A stretch of 64,000 bases of DNA from Coffea arabica (GCF_036785885.1 NC_092323.1:10920501-10984500), one strand, 5' to 3'; counted from the stretch's first letter, positions 47,169 through 60,099 are shown. Notes: a model not told the origin generated them from the letters alone. Program-made: numbers and translations.

Positions 47169-50100
47169 ATGGCTTCTGTACCTGCTCTAAAGAGGTCTGA
47201 TTCTGTAGTAGACACCATGCCTGAGGCCTTGAGGCAAAGTAGGTACCATATGAAGAGGTGCTTCTCGAAGTATGTAGAGAAAGGGAGGCGATTATTGAAG
47301 GCTAACCAATTGATGGATGAATTGGAGCAAATCATTGATGATCATACTGAAAGAAGCCAAGTGTTGGAAGGCTTACTTGGATATATCTTGTGCACCACAA
47401 AGGTATCAGTTTGATTGCAATTTGAACTGCATTGTTTTGCCTTAGTGTTTTGAACATGCAGGGCTGCATATTACTGCATGGGACACAATTTAATCATACT
47501 TCTATTCTCTGTGCACTTTCCAGGAGGCTGCAGTTATTCCTCCATATGTTGCCTTTGCGATAAGGCCAAATCCAGGATTTTGGGAGTTCGTTAAAGTGAA
47601 TGCAAATGATCTTTCGGTGGATGGCATCACCGCAACAGAGTACTTGAAATTCAAAGAAACAGTGGTAGATGAAAATTGGTAAAACTGCATTTCTTTTCCA
47701 GCTATTTATAAATGTAATATTGTCCTTCCCCAAGACGATCAAGAATTAATATACCAGTTTAGTCTATTTCAGTAATTTTTTACCTCCAAGCTATGTTATA
47801 CCTTTTCGTATTTATGTTTTGTCACATGTCGAAAACTATGGTATGCTATATCCTTTGAAGATCAAGCGAAAGATATCTATTTTGTAGTATATTGCAATAT
47901 GATGTGTTTACGCACAGAATCCAATCAGATCTGGTTAATTTTCTCTGAAATGCAGGGCAAATGATGAAAACGCCTTAGAACTTGATTTTGGAGCAATGGA
48001 CTTCTCTATACCTCACCTGACTCTATCTTCTTCGATTGGAAATGGAATCGCCTATGTTTCAAAGTTTTTGGCTTCCAAGCTGAATGGTAGCCCATGCAGT
48101 GCACAACCTCTTGTGGATTATTTGCTCTCCTTAAACTACCAAGGAGAAGTATGGAAACAGGAATCTGAATAATAAATAAATAAAAAATGATAAAGAACGT
48201 AAATTGATCAGTCAAATCATGAATTTATATTAATTAGCGTTTTTCTCATTGAATTTTCAGAAACTTATGTTAAACGAGACCATCAATACAGCTTCAAAGC
48301 TTCAGTCAGCATTGATAGTTGCTGATGCTGCCCTTGCTTCACTACCAAAGGATACGCCATATCAGAGCTTTGAGCTAAGGTCAATCAGATAGTTTTTTCT
48401 CCATTTCCTTCATTTGCTAACACAAATTAGAAAGTGGAATAAGACACAATATCATCTTTTACAGGTTCAAGGAATGGGGGTTTGAGAGGGGCTGGGGCGA
48501 TACTGCTGAAAGAGTTAAGGAGACAATGCGATCAGCGTCTGAGGTACTACAGGCTCCGGATCCCTTCAATACGGAGAAATTCTTAGGCAGGCTTCCAACA
48601 GTGTTCAATGTTGTACTGTTTTCTGTCCATGGATACTTTGGCCAATCAGATGTCCTTGGCTTGCCAGACACTGGCGGACAGGTACACATTCTGTAATCTA
48701 GTGACTGAACAAAAAGGTAATTCGATACAAATTGAGCTAAAATTTGCTGTTATCCAATAACAGGTGGTCTATGTTTTGGATCAAGTGGTGTCTTTTGAAG
48801 AAGAATTGCTCCTAAGAATTAAGCAGCAAGGTCTCAATTTGAAGCCTCAAATTCTTGTGGTAAGTTCCCTGCATGAGTAAAAGTTGTAATGGCTATGAAT
48901 GGCAGGCAATCATCAAGTATATCCTTGTGATGCAGGTTACAAGATTGATCCCTGATGCCAAGGGAACTAAGTGCAACCAGGAATTAGAACCAATAAACAA
49001 AACAAAGCACTCACACATCCTCAGAGTGCCATTTAGGACAGAAAATGGAGTCCTTCCCCAGTGGATTTCTAGATTTGATGTTTATCCTTACCTTGAGAGA
49101 TATGCTCAGGTATGTCCTGGGAATGAATTCTGGTATTTGTTGCTACTCTCTTGAGCAACTTATTGGTTTATGGACACATTTTCACTTTCTAATAGGACGC
49201 CAGTGACAAAATCATTGAACTAATGGAAGGAAAACCAGATCTTATTATTGGCAACTATACTGATGGAAATTTGGTGGCATCACTCATGGCTAGTAAGCTT
49301 GGGGTAACACTGGTATGTTTTTATTTCTTTGGACTTTACCTGTTTAAAAGGGTTCAAAGCACCAAGAACTCAGATTGAAAAGATGAGTTTAATAATGTAG
49401 TGAATTTTGGTCTAGGGAACAATTGCACATGCCTTGGAGAAAACGAAGTATGAAGATTCCGACGTCAAATGGAAGGAATTAGACCCCAAGTATCATTTCT
49501 CATGCCAATTTACAGCTGATTTAATTGCAATGAATACGGCTGATTTTGTCATCACAAGCACATACCAAGAAATAGCAGGAAGGTAAGAAATTGAAGCTCT
49601 TTAATACACAATGTTATTGAAGCTTATGCATGTTTGCCTGCGTACCTGGTTATTTACTCCTGGTGCATTTCGTGCTTTCATGTGACTAGGCTTTTCCAAC
49701 GTTGTAAAATAAAGTCCTCAAAAACTGTTGGTGAAAAAAATGCCATTGGGAAGTACATAACAGCAAATAATCAACTAAACGCAGTGAATTGCTATTAATA
49801 TTTTAAGTTTTCCATGATTTGCAGCAAAGATAGACCAGGCCAGTATGAGAGCCATGCTGCTTTTACACTTCCAGGGCTGTACAGGGTTGTTTCAGGCACC
49901 AATGTCTTTGATCCTAAATATTCCTAAATATAACATTGCTTCTCCTGGAGCTGACCAGTCGGTCTATTTCCCCCATACTGAGAAGCACAAGAGACTAACA
50001 CAATTCCGTCAAGCCATTGAAGAACTTTTGTTTAGTAAAGCTGAAAATGATGAGCATATGTAAGTATAAACTTCCAGATGTCCGTAAGTTTGCGAAAGTG

Positions 50101-50906
50101 AAAAGCTGCCTGAAGTTCTAACATATTTGTTTTCTCTGACTTGTTCCATAAGCAGTGGATACCTAGAAGACAAAAAGAAACCTATCATTTTCTCCATGGC
50201 AAGGCTCGACACAGTCAAGAATCTTACTGGATTAACGGAGTGGTATGGAAAGAACAGGAGGCTGAGAAACTTGGTTAATCTTGTCATTGTTGGTGCATTT
50301 TTTGATCCTTCAAAATCCAAAGATAGAGAAGAAGCAGCTGAAATACAAAAGATGCACACGTTGATAGAAAAGTACCAACTGAGGGGTCAGATAAGGTGGA
50401 TAGCAGCTCAGACTGACAGGAACAGGAACAGTGAGCTTTACCGCACTATTGCTGATACAAGAGGGGCTTTTGTCCAGCCTGCTTTATATGAAGCATTTGG
50501 ACTTACCGTGATTGAGGCTATGAATTGTGGACTGCCCACGTTTGCAACCAACCAAGGAGGTCCTGCTGAAATCATAGTTGATGGGGTCTCTGGTTTTCAC
50601 ATTGATCCCAACCATGGAGACGAGTCAAGCAACAAGATCGCTGACTTCTTTCAGAAATGCAAGGAGGATCCTGAATACTGGAACAGGATTTCAGCCCAAG
50701 GTCTACAGCGTATATACGAATGGTACCAGAACAAAGCTAAAATAAACTGCATTACGAGTTCTTGCTTATCTCACTTTCCCATAGCCATTACAGAATTTGT
50801 GCTGATGATGATGATGCAAAATGACAATCCTCATTTGACCCATTTTAGAGATTTTCATTCTGATTACCTCAGTAAAATTAAGAAAGATCACTTTTGCTGG
50901 TTTTTG

Positions 50907-50939
<33 letters not shown>

Positions 50940-51247
50940 GGTCCTGAATATGGGGTGTGTATATAACTTCTGGAGGCAGCTGAACATTGATCAGAAAATA
51001 GCAAAACAAAGATATATCCAGACTTTCTACAATCTTCAATTCAGGAACTTGGTAGTACCATACTAAATTATAACTAGCTATACTTTCTTGAAGTGAATTG
51101 TTAATTAATTTTTCAATGACAATGTCACAGGCAAAAAATGTTGCTGCAAGAAGGGATGAAACTCCAAAGCAAGAGACAAAGGAGAAACCTAAGCCCCAGC
51201 CCTTGAAAAGGCATGAATGCTGTCGCCAACTCTTTCATTTCCTGTGA
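47169..51247 (+). CDS. SUS: Sucrose synthase, SUS5/6/7 type, frame broken by a 10-bp duplication
   Basis: Thirteen exons are recognisable: 47169-47402, 47524-47678, 47956-48148, 48261-48379, 48465-48681, 48764-48859, 48936-49109, 49196-49312, 49416-49582, 49825-50059, 50156-50722, 50913-51051 and 51131-51247. The enzyme reversibly converts sucrose and UDP to UDP-glucose and fructose. The N-terminal regulatory part has LKRSDSV, the SUS domain has [17 protein letters not shown], and the GT4 domain has [17 protein letters not shown]. The C-terminal extension rich in K, P and Q marks the phloem-type SUS5/6/7 group. In exon 10 TCCTAAATAT occurs twice in tandem (49912-49921, 49922-49931). As written this stops translation at 49925-49927 after 524 residues, before the GT4 domain. 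Without the extra 10 bases, exon 10 would be 225 nt and all phases agree. A recent null allele or a sequence error are both possible. Confidence 0.93.
49912..49931 (+). repeat. 10-bp tandem duplication inside sucrose synthase exon 10
   Basis: TCCTAAATAT is repeated exactly. The family sequence at this point is GTNVFDPK(F/Y)NIASPG, which would be read with only one copy. The second copy shifts the frame and brings a TAA into frame at 49925. Confidence 0.95.
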
Positions 51248-52471
51248 GAGTCTTGAACAAAATAATAGCTGCTAGGATCTTCAAAAGGTTTTTCATTTGC
51301 ATGTTTTATTTAATAGCATCCCATCCACTAGTTTCTCCAACAAAGGGTGGCATGAAAAGATGAAAATGAAAATGTCAGGCTGTGAAATGAGTTATGGACA
51401 ATACTAAGCTGGCAAGAGTAGAAATTTTGGATAGTTGAAAAACAAATAGAAATTGAACATCTGCTTGTTGAATGGATATATGTACTTCTGTCGCATGGAA
51501 AAATCAGGAACATAGGTGGTAGAAATTAGAAGCAAGCCTAAAACAGAAGAAAAGAGAAAAAAAAAATTACTAAGTGTGGTACAAGAAAAACTTCAGTAGT
51601 GCCACCAGTGCTTAGTTTGAACAGAACAGATTTCATATTTTTTGCGAGATAAGAGTACAAATTTGCTGACAAATAGAGACTAACGTAATTCTCAATTTGG
51701 CAGCAGGCGCTCACAATCCAGGCTGCAAAGGTAGGACCATCAATCTGGCTATATCTTGTTGTCGATATTTTCTCGGAGGTAAACACCTTATGGATTTGAC
51801 TCAACTTCCAGGTTGTTTGGAGCTTGAAGAATAGCAACTTGGCCGGGATTGGACTCCTACTACTCTAGTCCCCACAGTCTGCTAAAATTGTCAATTGTTA
51901 TCATTACTTATTTTATTTATTATTTTTTTATGCAAAGTATAAAGAAGGATGACAGATGTAAAGGGTGAGATGAATCCTGTGTAAAGCAATTGCTGACAAA
52001 TTATTCTATTGATTCAGATAAAATCATGTATTGATATGTTTGATGCAAATTCAGTCATTGTGCTTGTTTGCTGCTTGTTTTTGCGTCTAATAAGACGTCA
52101 GTTCAGGAACGACAATGCCATAAATCCTTTTCCTTCCGCATTTGCCTAGCTTGTGACTTAGGTCAGCTCTTTTCACGCTGGCCAAGGTCATGGGGCATAG
52201 GCTTTTATCTTAATTTGGTGCTAACCAGATCTTATTTTGATCTTAGGAACGTATTACTGCTTAGCTCTGTATAACTACATAATTTTGGCACTGTCCTCCG
52301 GAATTGATAATTGCATCTCTGCTTTTTATCTATCAATGTGCTTAAGCATCAGAATCTGAAACAGTAGCATGGAAACTGTGATTATGACTACCTTTCACTT
52401 TCGAATAAAGCCTTAAAAATATGCCAGATTCTGAAACTGGTATTATTTAGATTTATAGCAAAACAATCAAA
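51248..52471. other. Intergenic region between convergent genes
   Basis: It holds the presumed 3' ends of sucrose synthase (plus) and the GT31 gene (minus). No further exon is recognised. A frame near 52068-52274 has no known family. Confidence 0.45.
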
Positions 52472-53356
52472 TCATACACTGTAAAGATTGGATTTTTCAA
52501 GCTCTTCAGTTACATTAAAGAAACTGAGCACGTGAAACCATTGTTCCCACTTTTTTAGCCGGTGAACTGCAATGGTGTCAGGAATGAGATCATGTGAGCA
52601 CCTGCTATTAGTTCCTGGATAGTCATACATTGCTGGCTTATTAGAAAACCTGTTCATTGCCTTTTTCCCCATATCCAGCCATTTTCCAACAAGCTTATCT
52701 TCAGGACCAAAGGTATCATTTGCAGGAATGTCGGAAACTGCGATCCACTGGACAAGGTCCCAAGACAGAATAAATCCCATTCCTGACATGTAATGCACAA
52801 ACGGGTTCATGCTTGGACAAGGAATGACGAATCCATAATACATATCCGATCTTGGTAATGGCTGGAGAGACAATGCCAACGGCACAAGCCTCAAGAAAAC
52901 ATCATCATCGGCTTTCATGACATAGTCATAATGCTGTGGCAAGATTCTTGGTAGGCTAGAGAAATAAGCATAAGTTTTTCCACTGTTCATGTTCTCGGTA
53001 CAATTAAGGATGATAATGTCGCGAAAGCGCATGATCTCAAGAGCAACGTAAGTTCTTTGTTCGGGCTTGGTGAGTTTGCAGAATACGAACTTCACATCAA
53101 TCTTGGCTATGGGAGAGGATTGAATCCCGTAGATGAGGCGGAGGAAATGGCGACGTTCATAATTGTCTGGACGAGTAAGAATTCCTATCAAAAGGGTGAA
53201 CTGCGACTCTAGATGGGATGTGTCCTGCAGTATAATGATACTTTTTGTTGCAGTTGAAGAAGGGGACTTTAAGCGGATACTGAAGAAGATGATGAAGATG
53301 AAGAGGACTACGGCAAGAGAAGGGAATGCAACAAGAATCAATTTTTTCTTCCTCAT
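52472..53356 (-). CDS. GT31 galactosyltransferase-like type II membrane protein
   Basis: A single exon encodes 294 residues. The first ATG of the frame is at 53356, while the open frame upstream has only a TTG. A short basic N-terminus (MRKKK) and a hydrophobic segment at about residues 7-27 form a Golgi signal anchor. The lumenal part shows GT31 features: RRHFLRLIYG near 68-77, the DxD-type metal site KADDDVF at 148-154, and GPEDKLVGKWL downstream. It ends with RCSHDLIPDTIAVHRLKKW, typical of the plant short GT31 group often annotated as beta-1,3-galactosyltransferase-like. Acceptor and linkage are unknown. The family acts on arabinogalactan proteins, N-glycans or flavonoids, so no specific role is claimed. 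The frame is intact. Confidence 0.82.
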   Translation of the reverse strand: MRKKKLILVAFPSLAVVLFIFIIFFSIRLKSPSSTATKSIIILQDTSHLESQFTLLIGILTRPDNYERRHFLRLIYGIQSSPIAKIDVKFVFCKLTKPEQRTYVALEIMRFRDIIILNCTENMNSGKTYAYFSSLPRILPQHYDYVMKADDDVFLRLVPLALSLQPLPRSDMYYGFVIPCPSMNPFVHYMSGMGFILSWDLVQWIAVSDIPANDTFGPEDKLVGKWLDMGKKAMNRFSNKPAMYDYPGTNSRCSHDLIPDTIAVHRLKKWEQWFHVLSFFNVTEELEKSNLYSV

Positions 53357-53399
53357 GTACTCAAAGATTGTAATCCAACAAGACTTGTGCAAGGTAGAA

Positions 53400-53898
53400 G
53401 AAAGAGATGACTAACATGGGGTAATTTTCATGCCAGCTCTCATGTTTCTAATAGTTTTTCGAAGTACTAATACCATTATTAAAAAGCCACCTGAAAATAA
53501 AGCTATCATGCGTTGATTGTGGGATCAAAATGAGAAACTGTTCTCAATCATGCTTTCCTTGCTCGCAGTTACTGAACTCAGGGTAGGAGAAATGTGAATA
53601 GATGATGCACATTAACAGTAGCTAGTAGCTACCCCCAAGCCCAGTGGGACAATTGGGAATTGGGATACTTGAAGATGGCTGTCAAACTGATCATTGCTGT
53701 TTAGCAGGTTCACTTTTGATGCCTTCAACTGAATTCGAATTAGCAGGTGAACAGAAATCATATCCCAAAAGTTAATTGCATGCTTCTGTAATCATTCAGC
53801 CATTTTAACTTGCATGCATGCTTCTGTTTAGCGATTTTAACTGATTCTTGATGTAAATCATTCAAGAGGGACGGATAGAATTTGTCAAATTAACTATT
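53400..53898. other. Intergenic gap
   Basis: About 500 bp separate the GT31 start from the stop codon of the next minus-strand gene. It should contain the 3' UTR of that gene and the GT31 promoter. No box is convincing. Confidence 0.4.
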
Positions 53899-56800
53899 CT
53901 AGCAAGGTATAACTACAGGATCCATAGCAGTTGAACTTTCCCTCTGGCACATGTCAGGACTGATGTTAATAACTCCTTCACCCTGCGTCATGTAATGACA
54001 TTTAAATTAAAATTATACGAACTAGTAAGTTGTCGTGTTAAAATTATATGAACTAGTAAGATTCTCCTAGATTTGCACTCTACCATCTTGTACACCACAA
54101 AATACCCTACCTTAGCAACATTTCTGATATAAGTTGTCGTGTAATTCCCGGATGGAGATAAAGCTTCAATTAAATCTGCTAGGACCAATTGAGGTTGAGA
54201 GACGGCTCCATCATACCAGTCCTGCACTGGAGAAATAAAAAATAGACCCAAGAACCAGAAAAAAAAAAAGAGAGAGAGAGAATTATCAGGCCATGGCACA
54301 CAGCATGATTCATCTCCTGTAACAATTCTCTGGAACATTTATCTACGAATGTCATGTACTGCAAATTAGATGTGTGATCCAGTTTTTTGAAATAACATCA
54401 AAGTAGAAATATCCAAGCACATTCCAGTTAAAAAATCTATGCCAGGCAGTTTTTATTTTTTATTTTGGAGTCAGAATTAAGGAAAAGCAATGAGAAGCCC
54501 TGCTCACCAAGAACACTTGATTTTTGAATTCTTTTGTCGAACCTCCACAAGCTTTGATTTGCAAGAAATGCAAAGCAAGACTTATCTTCCAAATTTGTGT
54601 TTTGGAGGAAGGTCGAGAGCATATAAGCATCCGGATCAGGAACATAGGTTTCATCAATCACCACATCGACAGTCTGCATATGATGTAGAATCAAAAAACA
54701 TAAGCACGAGTAGACCACATATATATATATTTTTCCTCTCATTTCTTTGTCTGTGAAATATATCCTCATCATGGATGATGATATTATCAGGAAAAATGAT
54801 ACAATTTAACATAGATTGACTCAGATTATATGGCTTACTAAACATATAATCAAAATCAATAAGGTGCATTCAAGTTCCAATCTGACTAGATTTTAGCCAG
54901 ACTTACACACAAAATGGCGTAAAACTCCTCCAAGTCATCTGGTATGGAAATGTTATATGTCACTTTGTTAATGGAATCATCAATATTTGCTCCTCCAGCA
55001 TCCTGAACATACTGCATCGGGGATTCGAATATGAACAGTTAGGCCTTTACAGGAAAAAGAATGGAAAAAAAAATCATCTAAGAGGGAGATCAGGAAGCCT
55101 CCCTCAGACCATTAATGAGAAGAGGAATGATTATGCCAATTAGAATACAATTAAATTGTACATCAGTTACGTCTGTGGACAACAATTACTTCATTATGGT
55201 ATCCAAATGAAATTTTCCATCAGACGGTTCTCAATATTTTAAAACAACAGTATTCTGTCATATTCCTAAAATGTTGTTTCTCATGGGAGCGCATACTTGA
55301 ATTATAACTTCTAATGTTTCAAGCAACTGCAGTTTGGAACTTTACTACCAAAATAAGTGCAAGAGTTCGAAGAATGATACCCATAACAACCAAAGATTTT
55401 AGCAGACGCTGACCATTGAAGAGTAAAAGCGGAGTGCCAATAGAACATACTTGAGCAAATATTTGAAGTTTGTTGGAATGGTGAATACCTTTAACTTGTA
55501 TGTCTCTTTTGTGAATGACCAAACACCCTGGAAAATAGGCCAGAGATGCGTTAACAATTTGAAGAAAAGAGTTTCACAAGAGAAATGGCTATGAAAATAT
55601 TCAAATCCAATCAATCGGAGGGCAGGGATGCTTGAAAAATTAAAGTGCTGAATTTAATCTCAACGATACACACATCATTGAACTCCATCCAAGCAACTGT
55701 AGGTTTGAAGGATGCAGTCTTATTAGCTGCTGCTCTACTCAAACATATGTAGTTCTCTTTAATCTGCAATATGAAAGCTCTTTCTGTGAGGTGTTGCTTG
55801 CATAAAACAGGACTAACGCAGGAAACTGACACTTTCTCACTGACCATATCGTAGACCTGATTTGCTCTTGTTTCAAGATTTGAAAAAACTCCCAAGTACT
55901 TGATCCATTCTGCCCTCTGAGACAAAGAATGTTTCAAGTTTGCAATAACAGGATGAGATTGTGATAAAGCACTGAAATGAAAAGTTAATTTAAATGCCAC
56001 AACAGGCAGGTTGAAAGCATACAATCTACAGTCCATCGGACAGAGTTTTAGATATGGTGCTTAATAGCAATGTGACTAGATTAACTTTGTGATCACAGAC
56101 ATGTTTATGCAATCTCCATTCTTTTGCTTGTGCCCGGCATCTAAAGATGTGAAATTTAAACTGGGATCATGGCCAATGCTAAAAGTACTTCTACTAGCAT
56201 ATCTTAGAACTCAAAAAATGAAAAATAAAAATTTTGAAACTTACCTGTAGAGGTGCATCTTCAACAAGTGGGACAAATGTTGCATAGTTGCAGGATTGTG
56301 CTTGATCAGTATCACTAATGAAATAAGCTGCAAATTGAGAAAGCTGCCCTGGCTCAGTCTTGTTAACCACCCCAACTTGTCCCTCACTATGTAATTTCAG
56401 TACACACGGTGAAGCTACCAAGTCTGATGTTATACCCTTCAAATTACCTAGTAAACCAAGAAGCTGTGGGCATAGATAGCTGTTAGTCATTAGCAAGCTC
56501 AAAAAAATTATACATTGAGGTCTAAAATTATGCAATGCAAACCTTATACTCATTGTTAAGCAACTGGAGAATTTTGATAAGTTATCAAAAAAAAAAAAAA
56601 AAAAAAGAAACAGTTATTTTTTATATTTACTGAAATCAAAATTGATCAAGTTTGTCTAAAAAGATGGAAAGGGCAAATCAACCAAATGGGAACATGTACT
56701 TCAAAAATGACTTACGAAAGCATGCGGGCCTCACCTCAAAGAAAGAAACTGTAAATTAGGAAAACAAGAAATGAGACTTTCAGAAACAAATGACAAGCAA

Positions 56801-58023
56801 GTAATAAACTTACAAAAAGAAAGAATAAAAAAAAAAAAGCATTGTCAGTGTCGATTATACCTGGAAAAAGTACAGTATCGACTGAATAGTTTGACAATGG
56901 GATGATGAATGATCTTATTCTGGGCGTGCAATATTTTGTTCTAGCTGCCATCCTTGTATTTTTCTGCAGGCAACCATATAAAAATTATGCAGGAGACAAC
57001 GTACGATAAATTCGAAGCAGAAAAACCCCAATAGCAAGCAAATAATTCAAGGGCAAATTACTAATAACTCCTTGTTAATGGAACAAATTGCAATGGTTTC
57101 ACACATAGAGAACAAAAGCTTAGTTCTTTTTTTTTTTCCTTTTCTTTTGGGCACCTTTTATTTTTTCTTTCAGTAAACTCCAAACCAAGTAATAAAAATA
57201 AAATGTAGTTTTATTGTTCAAATAAGTTATTTTATTTGCTAGGGAAGAAATGAAGTACCACCATCCATTTTTTTTAAAGATGCATACTTCGATTTATTAG
57301 TAGAACTCAGAAGTGGTGTCATATGCAATTTAATTATCAAATTTAAAGAAAGATTGATATGTGAAAATGTGCAAAATAAGAGAAAAGGGGGGAAAAAGCC
57401 AAAAAAAGAAGGTTGACAATTTTGACATGGTGTTTTATTATTTGAAAGAGACAGCCATTGAACCGTGATATCGCAAGCCATATCATCTACAACTAGAGGT
57501 CCACAACTTGTAGAAGCGATAAAGGTTACGGCCGATTGCTGGTGTACCAATCCTTTCAGCTAACAATCAAGATGCAAGACACCTCTATTCCATACATCAA
57601 TATGGAAATTTTCTTTTTCAGGAAAAAAAAATTAATGTTCAATCAGCAAGTAATGAGTACCTATTTATTTTCCATTATACCAATCAGCAAGAAATGGTAT
57701 ATCTTTCATGGTTTTAGTGAATATAATTTGGCATCATAAAAAAGCAAATGATACATTGCAACGAGGAGGACTATAATTACCTGAATGAGAAGATAACTCT
57801 GGCCATCTAATCCGTTCTTGATGACTTTGAAACTGTTGCCATAATATAGATGAAAGTATGCAGCATCCTCCACCTGGGAGACATTGGCGACATTGACACT
57901 AGGACTTGCAGCATTCGAAACTTGAAGAAATGCAGAAGAACAGAACCAAGCCAAGAGCAACAAGGAATGCAGTAAAGTACTCCAGAAAGAACAAGTTGAA
58001 GAAGAGTGTGACAGTGAAGACAT
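53899..58023 (-). CDS. Secreted periplasmic-binding-like plant protein (uncharacterised)
   Basis: Eleven exons: 57781-58023, 56861-56963, 56735-56748, 56245-56463, 55845-55916, 55674-55763, 55489-55527, 54907-55011, 54508-54673, 54111-54226 and 53899-53982. All are GT-AG and phases agree, giving 416 residues. Exon 3 is only 14 nt (TTTCTTTCTTTGAG) and supplies VSFFE before [10 protein letters not shown]. An N-terminal signal peptide is clear ([17 protein letters not shown]), and several NxS/T sites fit a secreted glycoprotein. [31 protein letters not shown] and [14 protein letters not shown] match a conserved plant family that, as I recall, is often annotated as Fe/B12 periplasmic-binding-like. 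No function or ligand is established. For exon 10 only the upstream of two nearby acceptors (TTTCTCCAG at 54227) keeps the frame. A TTTATAAG box lies near 58104-58112. Confidence 0.85.
56735..56748 (-). other. 14-nt microexon of the periplasmic-binding-like gene
   Basis: On the minus strand TTTACAG | TTTCTTTCTTTGAG | GTGAGG gives strong splice sites on both sides. It converts the phase-1 end of exon 2 to phase 0 and encodes the conserved V-SFFE junction. Skipping it would shift the frame. Confidence 0.85.
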
Positions 58024-58102
58024 TGTTGTATGACACAAGTGAACCCCTGAGCTAGCTAACAAAAAGCTTGTAGAATCATAGTCCCTTCATGAATCATGCA
58101 CT

Positions 58103-58112
58103 ACTTATAAAG
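58103..58112 (-). promoter_or_regulatory. TATA box of the periplasmic-binding-like gene
   Basis: On the minus strand CTTTATAAGTAG lies about 85 bp upstream of the start codon. Confidence 0.5.
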
Positions 58113-59502
58113 GAGAAAAAAGTTATAATAAAGCAAGTTTCTTTGCTCTCAGCTCGGCATCTTAAAGAATACAGAGTAAGAGATATTTGCAAGTTTTGGT
58201 ATGAGCACAGATACTTGTTTACTTGTACAAGGCAAATTGCAAAGTAGTCCCCCCCCCCCCCCAAATATTTTTTTTATAAATCTGTATTTAGTCCCTTATA
58301 AATAAAATGAAGCATTAAAAAGTCTGCAATTAATAAGCCGTACCAAGTTGGTCTAGAGTGTAGATCTATAGATGTGTTTTCGGTTTAAAGAGATGAAAAT
58401 TCTTGTACGACTTGTGCTAGAGGGTGAATAGTGATTACTGATAGCTACGGGCATCTTCTGTCAGATTCACACAGATTTCAGTGTAATGGTTCGCAGTAGC
58501 ACATGATCTGCGATTGAAGGTCGCTTAAAAAGATCGAATCCAAATTTTGCTTATATTACAAGCTTATAAGAAGGTTAAAAAAGAATCACAACATGATCAA
58601 AAAAAATGTGCTGCAAGGCTTAAGTGTGACTTTGTAAACTGAGATGCGACTGGAATTAGAACCACAACCAATTATATATGTCGAACTGCATCATTTTAGA
58701 TGTTCTAGACTAAATTGAGATTCTTTGAAAATACGAGGGACTCCATTAGCAACTTGTCCATACACTCTACATACATAAGGTGGGACAGAAAACAGTTGAA
58801 GCTGGGCGTGAATGATTTGACTTCTTAAAAAGGACTGGGGGTTATTGGCATGCATGTGTAATGGAGGAATAGTAGTGTCAATTACTACTGCCGGTTGTAG
58901 TGGTTAAAACTTAAAAGTCTATGCTGGCCCGTGAACGAATTTTTGCTTGGTGCTGTTTGTCATCTTCTCTTCATCTGTTTGCTTGCAGCATTTGCTGTTG
59001 GTTGCACATAAAATTCCTATCTGAGCAGTATGCACTTTGCACGCACCCCCACCATGGCCCATGCCCTAACCACTTCAGCAGTAAAAACCAGTAACCATTC
59101 CTCCTCATCCCAATAGCAGCCTAGCTAGAAAAAGTTTGTACGCACTAACCTTTTTCTTTTTCTCCTATATCTCAAAATTTTGCCCATCACCAATACTGTT
59201 TGTCTATTACAGTTGATGGAATGGAAGTTTGTTTCTGTGTGCAGTTATTGTACTTTTCTTTTTGCTTTCTAAGTAAATGCCAGAAAGGCAAGAAAACATT
59301 TTAAATGATGATTTACTTTGGGCTACAGGCACGTTTATACCACATTCAAAAGTTGAAAGAGAATGTCTATTGCTTTCAGTTCATATGCTGAATAGTTGTG
59401 GCAGCATGAATGCGTGCAGAGCTGGAGCTAGTACTGCTTGCACTTCATACCCAAAGTTTTTTGCCTCGTGAATTCTTGTACTTTGTATCCAAAACTTGGT
59501 GA
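58113..59502. other. Intergenic stretch with 14-C run
   Basis: No exon is recognised. A run of 14 C's lies at 58249-58262. The small frame near 59277-59471 matches no family. Confidence 0.45.
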
Positions 59503-59511
59503 TTGTGTTTA
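59503..59511. repeat. Pack-MULE target duplication, left (TTGTGTTTA)
   Basis: TTGTGTTTA at 59503-59511 is repeated exactly at 60915-60923. The 9-bp length is diagnostic of Mutator-like elements. Confidence 0.92.
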
Positions 59512-59698
59512 GAGCAAATTATCCGGTTGGCCACTAAACTTTTACGATCGTTGAGTTTTGATCACTCAACTATTAAAAGTCTGATTTTGGCCACTAAAAT
59601 GTATAAAGTTAAGACACGAGGCCATTCTGTTAGATTTAGCCGTTAAGTTCTCTGATCTGTCTGTTCGCACGATTTTCAAGACAAAAGAAAGGGTCAAT
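59512..59698 (+). repeat. Left terminal inverted repeat of the Pack-MULE
   Basis: 187 bp, matching the complement of 60728-60914 with about six or seven mismatches. Similarity ends abruptly after GGGTCAAT. Confidence 0.92.
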
Positions 59699-60099
59699 TT
59701 AGGAATAATTTAGTCCAGGCACCATACCGCATCACTTTGTTAGGGATAATTTAGTAGTAGTTGCTACAACGACAACAACAAAGCAGTGAAAGGCAATGGA
59801 TTGGTCTTCTAATTGAATTAATTTCAATAGAATTGGGCAATAGCGATGTGTCACAGGGTCGGCTGCTGAGTCATTATCACCACCTAGTTTTCAACCATAA
59901 CCTACACAGGGAGTGCAGATGAACCACCGGCACCCCAAAAACCAAAAACAAAAAAAAAAGGAAGAAGAGGGACGATCGATAATAGTGAGATATCCAGTCT
60001 TTCAATCTACTATCTATGCTAGCCCAAATTTAATTATTAAGGAACAAAAAAAAAAGAGCAAGATCGGCGAATTTGTTCATGGACTGCTCATCCATTTAT

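Noticed and set aside
50127-50966. A separate glycosyltransferase gene starting inside sucrose synthase
   Set aside because: It is exon 11 of sucrose synthase read on into intron 11. The family exon structure explains it fully.
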